Source of the DNA: Ignavibacteriota bacterium
GTDB lineage: Bacteria > Bacteroidota > Ignavibacteria > UBA10030 > SZUA-254
Direction of reading: 5' to 3'
NCBI GenBank assembly: GCA_016212665.1
Contig: JACREZ010000045.1
Span: 84,758 to 148,757, forward strand
Length of the DNA stretch: 64,000 nt
The notes beneath the pieces were generated by a model that was given only the letters and a program-made list of their open reading frames with translations, did no database searches and was not told where the DNA came from. How positions within the stretch are numbered: position 1 is the stretch's first letter; the number at the start of each line of letters is the position of its first letter. A program made the position numbers and the translations under genes. Positions 37,387 to 46,592 of this stretch are shown piece after piece.

Positions 37387-38070
37387 ATGGAAAAATCTTT
37401 ATCATACTACGTGATTTCAGTTGCCATTGTAGAAGACGAAGAAGAAATCCGGTTGGGAATCCAGCGATTTCTGAATCGTCAAAAAGATTTCCTGTGTGAA
37501 GTTGCAGTAGAATCGGTTGAAGATTTTTTGCCGCACCTGAATGACGAATCTTTGCCGGATGTTATTCTGATGGACATTGGTTTGCCGGGAATGTCGGGAA
37601 TTGATGGAATTAAGATGATAAAAGAAAAGCATCCGGAAATCAACATCATCATGCTGACGGTCTATAACGACCCGCATCGTATATTCGATTCGCTGTGTGC
37701 GGGCGCTTCCGGCTATTTGTTAAAGAACACTCCGTTTGAACAAATCAAAGAAGCAATCAAGGAAGTGTATGATGGCGGCGCGCCGATGTCTAAACAGATT
37801 GCGCGGAAGGTAATTGATTTCTTTACGCCGGGAAGAACGCCGAACGAATTTCTCGCTCAACCATCTCCACAGAAAACAGAATCTCCTCTCACCGATAAAG
37901 AAAAGCAAGTCGTTGTCGGTTTAGTTGATGGTTTAAGTTACAAAATGATTGCCGACCGGATGAATATCTCCATCGAAACGATACGCTTTCATATCAAGAA
38001 TGTGTATGAGAAACTTCATGTACACTCGAAGGGAGAGGTTATTGCAAAGTCCCTTCGTGGAGAAATTTGA
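37387..38070 (+). CDS. LuxR/NarL-type response regulator
   Basis: A 227-residue regulator starting at ATG 37387; the open frame extends 18 codons upstream into a repeat. REC domain with VEDEEEIRLGI (acidic pocket), phosphoacceptor Asp in DVILMDIGLPGMSG, Thr/Ser and Lys of the switch (LLKNTPFEQ). C-terminal LuxR HTH: LTDKEKQVVVGLVDGLSYKM and IETIRFHIKNVYEKL. It is the likely target of the propeller kinase upstream; the three exported genes that follow are candidate targets. Confidence 0.95.
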   Translation: MEKSLSYYVISVAIVEDEEEIRLGIQRFLNRQKDFLCEVAVESVEDFLPHLNDESLPDVILMDIGLPGMSGIDGIKMIKEKHPEINIIMLTVYNDPHRIFDSLCAGASGYLLKNTPFEQIKEAIKEVYDGGAPMSKQIARKVIDFFTPGRTPNEFLAQPSPQKTESPLTDKEKQVVVGLVDGLSYKMIADRMNISIETIRFHIKNVYEKLHVHSKGEVIAKSLRGEI

Positions 38071-38091
38071 TTTCTGATTTCCGTCAGCGGA

Positions 38092-38198
38092 GGTGCGAGG
38101 GCGCAGGGTGCAAGGGAGAATAAATATTAGCAATCCAATACTCCACCACTCCAACACTCCAATTTTCCCGTTCTCCCTCGCTCCAGCTCCTCCGCGCT
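38092..38198. repeat. Mixed period-7 and period-8 repeat arrays
   Basis: Heptamers ggtgcga, gggcgca, gggtgca, agggaga (38092-38119), then octamers ccaatact, ccaccact, ccaacact, ccaatttt, cccgttct, ccctcgct, ccagctcc, tccgcgct (38135-38198). They take up much of the 262-bp spacer after the response regulator. Confidence 0.7.
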
Positions 38199-38332
38199 CT
38201 ACCGATTCCAAGTAACTGAAAAAATCTCAAAAAAGAGAAACCTACATGTTTATGGGGTTGATTCGCGCTTGATTTTTTCTTTCCTTGTATTGAGTTTTAC
38301 TCATTTTTCTATTTCATTTAAGGATTCGATAC

Positions 38333-40348
38333 ATGAAACGTGTTATTCTTTTTCAAATAATCTTTTTCGCTCTCGCTTCGTTCTTTGCATTGGGGCAAAT
38401 ACCAAAACGGATTTCGTATCAAGGTGTGCTTACAACCGCAGGCGGTGCGCCCGCGACCGATGGCAGTTATGAAATACTTTTTAATCTGTATGATGTGCAA
38501 AGTGGCGGCACTGCAATATTTACAGAAACACATTTGACTGTAGCAGTTGCGCGCGGAACATTCAAAGCAATACTTGGTTCTGTAACAACAATGAATCTTC
38601 CCTTCGACAGAACGTATTATTTGGAAATGACCGTGAACGCCGGTCCGGGAATTTCATCACCGATAACATTTCCCCGTTCAGAGTTTACAAGTTCTCCCTA
38701 TTCTCTTCGCGCTGATACTTCCCTCTATGCAACACAAGCATCTCCGACAGGAACAGCAGGCGGAGATTTAACAGGTTCCTATCCGAATCCGACAATTGCA
38801 AACTCTGCGATTACATTATCGAAGATTAATACAAGCGGCGCGGCTTCCGGTCAAGCGTTGATGTTCAACGGCTCGAATGCCGTCTGGAGTACACCGTCAA
38901 GTTCCGGAGGTGGAAGTTTTACACTCCCGTTTGCTGATACAGTCGCGGCAGATACATTTGCATTTATGATAATGAATACCGGACCAGGTTTCAATTCTGC
39001 CTTCGTCTCTACAAATACAGAAGGATATTTACCTGCCGTATTTGGAAAAACGTATGGACATGGCGTCGCAATTCAAGGACAAAACGACGGAGACGGCGAT
39101 GGTGTTACAGGCGTTGCCACAGGTTTAACTGGAAGCGGTGGAGCGTTCAGTAACGATAATTCAAACAACAACAGTCCTGCGTTGCGGGTTTCTACATTAG
39201 GAACCGGCGAAGCAATCAACGCGTATAATTTCGGAGCGGGTGATGTCATCAAAGCACAAGCAAATGCATCAAGTACAGGAAGTGCTCTCCATGCTGTTCA
39301 TTTGAATGTCGGTTCTGCAGGATTTTTTGAAAACTCTTATGTCAATAACACCGCATCGACACTTCGAGTGGAAACAAATGGAACGGGCGCTACTGTTTAT
39401 GGATTACAAACCGGTGCAGGACACGGCGGCTGGTTTGAAATTAGCAACGCGTCAAATACGTATCCATCCTTGTTCACACGAACGAATGGCTCAGGGAATT
39501 CATTCTTCAGTTATCACAACGGTACTGCAAGCGCGGGAAAGTTTGCCGTTGATAATCCAAGCAACACAAATCCTGCAATCGAAATCTCAACAACAGGAAG
39601 CGGATTGGTTGGATTGTTTAGTGGAGTTTCACAAGGTGTAAACATCAACACAAACAGCACCATCAATTCACCTCAGTTAGTGTTGATGGAAAATGAATCG
39701 GATTATTCCCGATTGAACTTTCAACATAAAAACACAACGAACTACTGGACGATTGCCGGACTTCCCAACGCTGCAAGCAAAGATGCCCGGCTGAATTTCT
39801 ATTACAGCCCAACCGGTGATTTTATGACGATTACAGGTGAAGGGAATGTCGGAATCGGAACAGGAAATCCAACATCAAAACTCGACGTCGAAGGAAAAGT
39901 CGAAATGAATGTTCTCCAAATCAACGGCGGAAGCGACCTTGCTGAACCGTTTGAAGTCACTGAACTCGAAAACGAAATCGAAGCAGGAACATTGATGGTT
40001 ATTGATGAACAACATCCGGGGAATCTTAAAGTTAGTTCAGAAGCATACGATAGCCGCGTGGCGGGAATTGTTAGCGGCGCGGGTGGAATCAATCCCGGAA
40101 TCACGCTTCAGCAAGATGGAATGATAAACGGAAAAACAATGGTTGCAATCGCGGGGCGCGTGTATTGTAAAGTTGATGCGTCTGGTGGAGAAATCAAACC
40201 GGGAGATTTATTAACAACTTCAAACATTCCCGGCTACGCGATGAAGGCAACTGATAAAGAACGAACGCAAGGGGCTATCATCGGGAAAGCGATGTCTCCA
40301 TTGAAAGATGGAAAAGGATTGGTACTTGTTCTTGTGAATCTCCAATAA
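38333..40348 (+). CDS. Large exported repeat protein, tail-fibre-like
   Basis: 671 residues. Signal peptide (about 1-21, ending FALGQ), then PKRISYQGVLTTAGGAPATD, an N-terminal module common in exported Bacteroidota/Ignavibacteria proteins. Residues about 200-430 hold repeats of about 40 residues with the pattern NNxPALRVSTLGTGEAI...G, probably a beta-solenoid. The C-terminal 150 residues (NVGIGTGNPTSKLDVEGKVE, then GSDLAEPFEV) resemble phage tail-fibre/endosialidase-associated tails but lack an obvious self-cleaving S74 Ser-Lys pair. Probably surface-displayed. First of three exported genes. Confidence 0.75.
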   Translation: MKRVILFQIIFFALASFFALGQIPKRISYQGVLTTAGGAPATDGSYEILFNLYDVQSGGTAIFTETHLTVAVARGTFKAILGSVTTMNLPFDRTYYLEMTVNAGPGISSPITFPRSEFTSSPYSLRADTSLYATQASPTGTAGGDLTGSYPNPTIANSAITLSKINTSGAASGQALMFNGSNAVWSTPSSSGGGSFTLPFADTVAADTFAFMIMNTGPGFNSAFVSTNTEGYLPAVFGKTYGHGVAIQGQNDGDGDGVTGVATGLTGSGGAFSNDNSNNNSPALRVSTLGTGEAINAYNFGAGDVIKAQANASSTGSALHAVHLNVGSAGFFENSYVNNTASTLRVETNGTGATVYGLQTGAGHGGWFEISNASNTYPSLFTRTNGSGNSFFSYHNGTASAGKFAVDNPSNTNPAIEISTTGSGLVGLFSGVSQGVNINTNSTINSPQLVLMENESDYSRLNFQHKNTTNYWTIAGLPNAASKDARLNFYYSPTGDFMTITGEGNVGIGTGNPTSKLDVEGKVEMNVLQINGGSDLAEPFEVTELENEIEAGTLMVIDEQHPGNLKVSSEAYDSRVAGIVSGAGGINPGITLQQDGMINGKTMVAIAGRVYCKVDASGGEIKPGDLLTTSNIPGYAMKATDKERTQGAIIGKAMSPLKDGKGLVLVLVNLQ

Positions 40349-40367
40349 GAAAGCGAGCGGTAACCAA

Positions 40368-42836
40368 ATGAACAGAATAGTAACTACTCTGCTTCTGCTT
40401 GCGTTTGCTTTTTCCTTTTTGAATGATGGCTTCGCGCAACAATCTCCTTTCGTCCCAAAACCTGGCGATGAAAAGAATGAAGCGGAATTTGAAAAATCGG
40501 ATGGCGAATATGCTCAGAAGCGGATGGAATTCAGGTACAAGATGCGTGCGAACGAGAACGGCGTTGTTCCGTTCGGCGCGTTGCTTCGTGCAAAAAGAAT
40601 GACTGATGAATTGCGTGCTTTACCGAATCAACCGCTACCGATGGATGCAGGCATCTGGAATTGGGAATGGCTTGGTCCCGGTAATATCGGTGGAAGAATC
40701 AGGTCGATTGTTTTCCATCCATCCAATCCAAATACAATCTGGATTGGTAGCGTTTCCGGCGGAATCTGGAGAACAGATTACGGCGGCTCCGCATGGTATC
40801 CTGTTGATGACTTCATGGCAAATCTCGCCGTTACATCAATCGTTATTGACCCGACGAATTCGAACATCATGTATGCGGCGACCGGTGAAGGATTTGGAAA
40901 CATTGATGCAGTACAAGGTGCCGGTATTTTCAAAAGTACAAACGGCGGAATTAACTGGGAACAATTGCAATGCACGAATTCCGATTCGTTCTACAATGTG
41001 AATCGCCTCGCACATCATCCGACAATTTCAGGGTTGCTGTATTGTGTTACAGCAAAGCCGGGCGGTGGTGGTGAAATCCGACGGACAACTGATGGAGGAA
41101 TAACATGGCCCATGCTTACAACTACGAGCGGCAGAGCTACCGATGTGAAGATTCACCCTCAATTCCCAAACAGAATATTTGTTGGAACAAGAAGCGGATT
41201 ATATTCTTCACATGATGGAGGAGCTGATTGGTTTTTACAAACAACTGGCGCCGCAAATAAATTACCTTCAGGTGTTGGGAGATGTGAAGTCGGGTTTGGA
41301 AACGGCGATACTGTCTATGTAAGTATTCAGATAAACAACAGCGAAGTCTGGCGGTCAGTTGATAGTGGTGCAACGTGGACACTGCGAAGCACAGGGAATA
41401 ACTATCTTGGCGGACAAGGATGGTACAACAATGTTCTTTGGATTTCCCCCTTCAACTCAAACTTTATTTTACTCGGAGGAGTAGGCTTAGGTCGAAGTAC
41501 CGACGGTGGACAAACATTTACCAATATGATGTCATTCCATGCAGACCAACACTCGATTGTCGCTCATCCGAATTACGACGGAGTTAACAACCGATACATC
41601 TACGTTGGCAACGACGGTGGTATCGGATTCGCAATGGATACAACAAGCGTTAGTGGTGGTTGGCAGGAGTTGAACAATAATTTAGGCATCACACAATTTT
41701 ATGGCGGTGCGGCGCATCCGAGCGGACAAGTCATTGCAGGTGGAACGCAGGATAACGACAAACTTCATTACCGACCCGGTTTAGGAACTGAACTGTGGTA
41801 TGTTGGACCTTCATATAATTCTACGTGGGGAGATGGCGGCGCAACTGCTATTGACCCGAACAATATGGCTCGAATGTATGGCGAATATCCCGGATTGGGT
41901 TTCCAACGAAGTGATGATACAGGCAGACATTATTATCAAAAAACCAATGGCATGACCGATGGATATTCAAACAATGCCGCGTGGGTAGCGCCATTTCTTA
42001 TTGACCCGAACTCATCCAATTTTCTCGTTGCCGGTGGAGCGTCAATCTGGAGAACCCGTACCTACGCTGAAAGTTGGTACAGCATCAGAGGTCCACTCAG
42101 TGGGTTCGCTCTGGCGATTGCAATTGATATCGCGCAGGGAAATTCTGCTTGCATCTGGGTCGGATATGATAACGGTACAATTAGCTTCACAACTGATACA
42201 GGAAGCGTCTGGACGAATGTTCACACCAATATTCCGGTTGCGGTAAACCGCGCTGTTACAGATATTGCAATAAATCCGTTTAATCAAAACGATGTCGTTG
42301 TTTCATTCGGCGGCTATCAGGATAGCAGTCTTTGGAGAACGACTGACGCAGGTGCGAATTGGTTCACAGCACAAGGAAGCGGGTTGTTTAAAATCCCTCC
42401 TGCGCAAATCAATTCTGTTCGCTTCCACCCTCTTGCACCAAATTGGATTTATGTCGGCACCGACGTTGGTGTGTTCGCCTCAGAAGATTATGGCGTAACA
42501 TGGAGTACACAACCACTCTACTCTAAAAACGAGGGTCCCGTCAATGTCGCAGTTGATGAACTCTTCTGGCAAGGTTCGGATAAACTTATTGCCGCAACAC
42601 ATGGACGAGGAATGTATCGCTGTCGTCCGTTGCCGGTCGTTTATGTAGATGTGAATAATAGCGGGTATGAAGATGGTACGTGGAGCTACCCATTTAATTC
42701 CATCAATGAAGCGTTGGATGTCTCCGCCGCCGGAACGCTTGTGTACGTTTACAGCGGTACGTATTTGAATGCGCCTATTCTCCACAACAGAAGAACCAAT
42801 ATTCAATCAACCGGCGGAACAATTATTATTCGTTGA
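40368..42836 (+). CDS. Secreted Asp-box (BNR/sortilin-like) beta-propeller protein
   Basis: 822 residues with a signal peptide (about 1-23, ending GFAQ). A long beta-propeller is built of repeats ending in Asp boxes: STNGGINWEQL, TTDGGITWPML, SHDGGADWF, STDGGQTFTN, TTDAGANWF, SEDYGVTWS. The WLGPGNIGGRIRSIVFHPSNP segment is common to many FCB-group exported 'glycosyl hydrolase-like' proteins. No sialidase active-site set is visible, so catalysis is doubtful. The C-terminus (YPFNSINEALDVSAAGTLVY) looks like the start of a parallel beta-helix cut short. Confidence 0.82.
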   Translation: MNRIVTTLLLLAFAFSFLNDGFAQQSPFVPKPGDEKNEAEFEKSDGEYAQKRMEFRYKMRANENGVVPFGALLRAKRMTDELRALPNQPLPMDAGIWNWEWLGPGNIGGRIRSIVFHPSNPNTIWIGSVSGGIWRTDYGGSAWYPVDDFMANLAVTSIVIDPTNSNIMYAATGEGFGNIDAVQGAGIFKSTNGGINWEQLQCTNSDSFYNVNRLAHHPTISGLLYCVTAKPGGGGEIRRTTDGGITWPMLTTTSGRATDVKIHPQFPNRIFVGTRSGLYSSHDGGADWFLQTTGAANKLPSGVGRCEVGFGNGDTVYVSIQINNSEVWRSVDSGATWTLRSTGNNYLGGQGWYNNVLWISPFNSNFILLGGVGLGRSTDGGQTFTNMMSFHADQHSIVAHPNYDGVNNRYIYVGNDGGIGFAMDTTSVSGGWQELNNNLGITQFYGGAAHPSGQVIAGGTQDNDKLHYRPGLGTELWYVGPSYNSTWGDGGATAIDPNNMARMYGEYPGLGFQRSDDTGRHYYQKTNGMTDGYSNNAAWVAPFLIDPNSSNFLVAGGASIWRTRTYAESWYSIRGPLSGFALAIAIDIAQGNSACIWVGYDNGTISFTTDTGSVWTNVHTNIPVAVNRAVTDIAINPFNQNDVVVSFGGYQDSSLWRTTDAGANWFTAQGSGLFKIPPAQINSVRFHPLAPNWIYVGTDVGVFASEDYGVTWSTQPLYSKNEGPVNVAVDELFWQGSDKLIAATHGRGMYRCRPLPVVYVDVNNSGYEDGTWSYPFNSINEALDVSAAGTLVYVYSGTYLNAPILHNRRTNIQSTGGTIIIR

Positions 42837-42837
42837 T

Positions 42838-43584
42838 ATGAAAGAACATGTTATGAACTTACTTCTAAAACGATATGCAATCTTTTTCTTCCTCACCTTA
42901 CTGTTCATCTTCAATGCGAAGAGTCAGCTACTGCTTCATCCTTGGTCTGTTATTGATGGCGGAGGCGGAACGGAAAAAGGAAGCGGCTTTCTTATCACCG
43001 CTTCCGCAGGACAAATGACATTGTCTTCAGGTAGCGCAGGAGATTTCAATCTCGATGGCGGATTTATTCCCGGAGAATCGTTCTTCAGCGGAACGACTTC
43101 CATCCTCTCCGTTCAGGCAAACCAAAATTGGAATATGGTTTCCGTTCCGCTTATAGTAAATGATTTCAGCAAACTCAATCTTTTTCCCTCCGCATCATCA
43201 AACGCGTTCGAATATTCAAACGGATACATTCAGCGAGATACACTTTCCAACGGCAAAGGATATTGGTTGAAGTTTCCCGAGAAAACCAATGTTGAGATGA
43301 CCGGAGCGAGTTTAACTTCTTCCTCCATTCCTGTTGCACAAGGTTGGAATATGGTTGGTGCGATTTCATATCCCGTTGCATCAACCGATGTTGTTGCATT
43401 TCCTCCGCTTGAAATTCTATCATCGTTCTTTGGATATTCAGGCACGCTCGGATATTTCGAGGCAGATACATTGACTCCGGGGAATGCTTATTGGGTGAAA
43501 GTCTCTGAAGCCGGAGAACTTCTCATGCAGGTTGGAAATCTTTCATTCAGATCATCCGCACAGAAGAAACTGAACGCAAAGTAG
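42838..43584 (+). CDS. Exported two-repeat protein of unknown function
   Basis: About 248 residues from ATG 42838 (ATG 42853 also possible, nearer the signal peptide). After the signal peptide the mature part begins with SVIDGGGGTEKGSGFLITASAGQ. Two copies of a repeat are evident: QANQNWNMVSVPLIV...YWLKF and VAQGWNMVGAISYPV...YWVKV, a module seen at the C-terminus of exported Ignavibacteria/Chlorobi proteins. Probably an accessory surface protein; follows the Asp-box protein by 1 bp, so co-transcribed. Confidence 0.7.
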   Translation: MKEHVMNLLLKRYAIFFFLTLLFIFNAKSQLLLHPWSVIDGGGGTEKGSGFLITASAGQMTLSSGSAGDFNLDGGFIPGESFFSGTTSILSVQANQNWNMVSVPLIVNDFSKLNLFPSASSNAFEYSNGYIQRDTLSNGKGYWLKFPEKTNVEMTGASLTSSSIPVAQGWNMVGAISYPVASTDVVAFPPLEILSSFFGYSGTLGYFEADTLTPGNAYWVKVSEAGELLMQVGNLSFRSSAQKKLNAK

Positions 43585-43608
43585 GGGTTTGATTAATCAA
43601 ACCCCTAC
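43581..43608. terminator. Perfect 28-bp palindrome at operon end
   Basis: GTAGGGGTTTGATT then AATCAAACCCCTAC: 14+14 perfect dyad containing the stop codon of the preceding gene. No T-run follows, so it may be a terminator-like or mRNA-stabilising hairpin rather than a canonical intrinsic terminator. Confidence 0.55.
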
Positions 43609-43771
43609 CGCAATATTCCGCTTTGCCATTTGTCGGATTGCTTCTGACAAGGTCTGCCTTTCTCAACCTGGGGGTTAGTTGAGGATAGACGAACCTATTG
43701 TCCTACCGCTTTCAACACCACTTATCTCTTTTATTTAACAAAACAGCCAAATATCTGCCATTTTTGCATAA

Positions 43772-44000
43772 GGGAATTCTTTTCCCTCATTGGGGAAATG
43801 GTTTCCCCCATCGGGGAAATGTTCTCCCCAATCGGGGAAATGTTCTCCCTCATCGGGGGAATGTTCTCCCCTATTGGGGAAATGGTTTTCCCCGTCGGGG
43901 AAATGTTCTCCCCAATCGGGGAATGTTCTCCCCCATTGGGGAAATGTTCTCCCTCATTGGGGAAATGGTTTCCCCCGTCGTGGAATTGTTCTCCCCACTG
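43772..44000. repeat. 21-bp minisatellite of hairpin units GGGGAAATGTTCTCCCC
   Basis: Eleven tandem units of 21 bp (one of 20 bp at 43918-43937). Each contains the imperfect palindrome GGGGAAATG-TTCTCCCC and a 4-nt variable linker (aatc, catc, catt, cgtc). Frames are open on both strands (e.g. RGNVLPN, IGENISP repeats). The gap 43609-44196 otherwise shows only unique AT-rich sequence. Confidence 0.9.
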
Positions 44001-44196
44001 AGGATATTTTCTTCCTTTTGTAGGATTTTTCTCTCTAAAAGGTATAAACAATATTTTCCCCTCGTTCATTAAACACACTTACAACAACATTTTTAACTTG
44101 CACAAAGCCAGCAATTGTATTGCAGATATGCGCTATAAAAATTATATTCGTGGCGTACAAAAGATATTGTGCACCATTTTAGGATAAAAATAAACA

Positions 44197-44748
44197 GTGA
44201 ATTTTAGACAGCAAATAGCTAAGTATGTGACAGGAAATATGACAATAGATCAACTTCCTAACATCGGTGTAGTTGGACTTGAAGAAGGCTTAGACACACC
44301 ATCACTTTGCATTCTCGCTGGACTAAGTAAAAATGAAAGTCCCTTTCAAATTGAACATTATTTCAAACTGACACTTGAAGAATTAAACATTAAATTGCCC
44401 GACAAAAGACAAGCAGCAATAGAATATACACTTGCTATAGTTGACGAAATAGTCGAAGGTAAAAAGGATGTAATTACTGGGACTAGAGAAATTCGTTATA
44501 AGGCACTCGACAGCTATGACTTTTTTTCTGAAAGCAAACAATACTGTTACGACAGTATTGGATTTGAAACAGCTTACGGGTTGTTTGACACTTTTGACGA
44601 ACTTTCAAATGCTGACAGACCTTGGCAAACAGAAAAGACAAACGAACAATTAATGTCCGATACTAAGACAGAACTTTTCGAAGAGCTGAAAAAGTGGAAG
44701 GATAAAATAAAAACGGTGCATAACAGGACATTGCCAAAGCGGGACTGA
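44197..44748 (+). CDS. Hypothetical protein, 183 aa
   Basis: Not recognised. GTG start at 44197. A soluble, acidic, mainly helical protein: NIGVVGLEEGLDTPSLCILA near the N-terminus, then TLEELNIKLPDKRQAAIEY and a charged C-terminus. Its size, acidity and AT-rich codon use resemble immunity-type or accessory cytoplasmic proteins, but no partner toxin is visible beside it. Flanked by the minisatellite and DUF2200; probably acquired. Confidence 0.6.
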   Translation: MNFRQQIAKYVTGNMTIDQLPNIGVVGLEEGLDTPSLCILAGLSKNESPFQIEHYFKLTLEELNIKLPDKRQAAIEYTLAIVDEIVEGKKDVITGTREIRYKALDSYDFFSESKQYCYDSIGFETAYGLFDTFDELSNADRPWQTEKTNEQLMSDTKTELFEELKKWKDKIKTVHNRTLPKRD

Positions 44749-44921
44749 TTTGCGAATATGTTCAGTAAAATATTCAATAAACAATTGTGAGAACTTGACA
44801 GTTTTGTGCTCCGAAGTCGGCGGAACTACAAGCCGCAAAACGTTGCCTGTAACTCTATGGCAACACACCAAACTTGTAACTTGCTACGAGAAATTAACTC
44901 TGATAAATAATAACAGCTACT

Positions 44922-45272
44922 ATGGATAATACAAGAGTATTTAAAATGACTTTCGCGAGCATCTATCCTCTCTATGTACAAAAAGTCGAGAAAAAGGGGC
45001 GAACAAAAGCGGAACTGGATACCGTTATTTTTTGGCTCACAGGTTATAATAAAAAAACCTTGCAGCAACAGATTGACAAGAAAAATGATTTGGAAACCTT
45101 TTTCGCCAAAGCGCCACAAATGAATCCCAATATTTCAAAAATTACAGGAGTAATTTGTGGATATCGTGTCGAAGAAATCGAAGACAAACTCATACAAAAG
45201 ATTCGTTACATGGATAAGTTGGTTGATGAATTGGCAAAAGGAAAAACAATGGAGAAGATTTTAAGGAAATAA
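44922..45272 (+). CDS. DUF2200-family protein
   Basis: A 116-residue protein closely fitting DUF2200: [56 protein letters not shown] and [16 protein letters not shown]. Function unknown, single domain, no signal peptide. It is preceded by 173 bp without other features except a small GTTGCC/GGCAAC hairpin at about 44841-44863. Confidence 0.88.
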   Translation: MDNTRVFKMTFASIYPLYVQKVEKKGRTKAELDTVIFWLTGYNKKTLQQQIDKKNDLETFFAKAPQMNPNISKITGVICGYRVEEIEDKLIQKIRYMDKLVDELAKGKTMEKILRK

Positions 45273-45417
45273 GAAGAATCAGATCTATGATAAAAAATAA
45301 GCGCCATCAAGTCTTTCCACCTGATGTATAACTGTGTTAGAAGGAAAACATCCGCCACCACCTAAAATTACTTTTCTTTTGTTAATCCTCCCTCCTTTCC
45401 TATATTTATCCGTCTCA

Positions 45418-46239
45418 ATGATTGATTACAAACTCGAGCAAGCAAAGCCCATCGGTGTATTCGATTCGGGCATTGGCGGACTGACTGTCGTACGTGCTTT
45501 AATGCGACAACTACCGCATGAAAACATCGTTTATTTCGGTGATACTGCTCGTGTGCCGTACGGTTCGAAGTCACCGGAAACTGTTCGTGAGTATGCAGTT
45601 CAGGACACTGAGTTTCTCATCAGCAAGAATGTGAAAATGATTGTGATTGCTTGCAATACGGTGTCATCCGTTGCAGTAGATGTTGTGCAGAAGCGGGCAA
45701 AAATTCCTGTTGTCGGCGTGATTGTTCCTGGCGCAAAGTCAGCATCGGAAGCGACGAAGAATAATCGTATCGGCGTCATCGGAACAGTCGGAACTGTGAA
45801 GAGTAACGCGTACACGAATGCGATTCGATTGGAAAATCCGAAAGCAACGGTAACATCGCAAGCATGCCCGCTCTTTGTTCCGCTTGCGGAAGAAGGCTGG
45901 CTTGAACACAAAGCAACAGAGATGATTGCAAAAGAATATCTGTTTCCGCTCAAGTTGGCAAAGATTGATACGCTCGTGCTTGGTTGTACACATTACCCGA
46001 TTCTCACGGATGTTATTGAGAAAGTATTTGATAATTCTGTAACGCTGATTGACTCTGGCGTTGCAACTGCTGTTGAAGTCGAACGCGTACTGGATGAAAA
46101 GAATCTGAAAAACACAAGCAAACACAAAGCGAACCTGCAATTCTTCGTAAGCGATATTCCACACAAGTTCACAGAAGTCGGAGAACGATTTCTCGGACAG
46201 AAACTAGGACGTGTACGGAAAGCGGAAGGGTACTTTTGA
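45418..46239 (+). CDS. murI: Glutamate racemase
   Basis: Interconverts L- and D-glutamate for peptidoglycan. 273 residues from ATG 45418; a longer frame from GTG 45334 adds a non-homologous hydrophobic leader and is rejected. GVFDSGIGGLTV, catalytic Cys in ACNTVS and Cys in GCTHYPIL, plus PVVGVIVPGAKSA, are intact. Its stop is followed at once by a 7-bp repeat array. Confidence 0.95.
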   Translation: MIDYKLEQAKPIGVFDSGIGGLTVVRALMRQLPHENIVYFGDTARVPYGSKSPETVREYAVQDTEFLISKNVKMIVIACNTVSSVAVDVVQKRAKIPVVGVIVPGAKSASEATKNNRIGVIGTVGTVKSNAYTNAIRLENPKATVTSQACPLFVPLAEEGWLEHKATEMIAKEYLFPLKLAKIDTLVLGCTHYPILTDVIEKVFDNSVTLIDSGVATAVEVERVLDEKNLKNTSKHKANLQFFVSDIPHKFTEVGERFLGQKLGRVRKAEGYF

Positions 46240-46320
46240 TTTCGGATTTCGGATTGCCAATTGCGGATTGAGATTTTATTACTAGAACACTAATGACCAT
46301 TGACGAATGACAAATGACAA
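46240..46320. repeat. Period-7 arrays between murI and the pterin dehydratase
   Basis: tttcgga, tttcgga, ttgccaa, ttgcgga, ttgagat (46240-46274), then atgacca, ttgacga, atgacaa, ATGACAA (46293-46320). The last unit contains the start codon of the next gene (46314). The first family matches the folE-SDR spacer at 6621-6657. Confidence 0.75.
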
Positions 46321-46592
46321 AAACATTATCAGATAAAGACATCATATCCAATCTTAATAAAATAAAAGGTTGGAAACTTGTGAATGGAGAAATCACGAAG
46401 ACATTTGTGTTACAAGATTTCATTCATGCGATGGGATTTGTGAACTCGGTTGCATTGCTTGCTGAGAAGGCAAATCACCATCCCGATATTGACATTCGAT
46501 GGAACAAAGTTACACTGACACTCTGCACGCATAGTGCTGGTGGATTAACAGAAAAAGATTTTATGTTAGCAAAAGAAATAGAAACACTATGA
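46314..46592 (+). CDS. phhB: 4a-hydroxytetrahydrobiopterin dehydratase (PCD/DCoH)
   Basis: Dehydrates the 4a-carbinolamine formed when an aromatic amino-acid hydroxylase uses tetrahydropterin. 92 residues. The catalytic signature is intact: EKANHHPDIDIRWNKVTLTL (His55, His56) and His73 in CTHSAGGLTEKD. No hydroxylase gene is in the window. With folE and PTPS at 6.6-7.6 kb it argues for a working tetrahydrobiopterin-like cofactor, although PCD also occurs without hydroxylases as a Moco-related protein. First three codons (ATGACAAAA) lie in a 7-bp repeat. Confidence 0.92.
   Translation: MTKTLSDKDIISNLNKIKGWKLVNGEITKTFVLQDFIHAMGFVNSVALLAEKANHHPDIDIRWNKVTLTLCTHSAGGLTEKDFMLAKEIETL

Noticed and set aside
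40368..43584. Type IX secretion sorting domains on the exported proteins
   Set aside because: The C-termini do not show the typical conserved Gly-and-Lys-rich sorting motif; only ordinary signal peptides are visible.
43772..44000. CRISPR array
   Set aside because: Units are contiguous 21-mers with only a 4-nt variable linker, there are no unique spacers, and no cas genes lie nearby.
43698..44078. Frames with RGNVLPN or IGENISP repeats on both strands
   Set aside because: Four overlapping frames are open over the same minisatellite; none has a supported start or a non-repeat domain.
44790..44900. Integron attC-like site near GTTGCC...GGCAAC
   Set aside because: The paired R'/R'' core boxes with RYYYAAC and GTTRRRY in the right order are not present; only a short hairpin is visible and no integrase gene is seen.
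45334..45417. Longer murI start at GTG 45334
   Set aside because: The extra 28 residues are hydrophobic and absent from the MurI family; ATG 45418 begins the conserved region.
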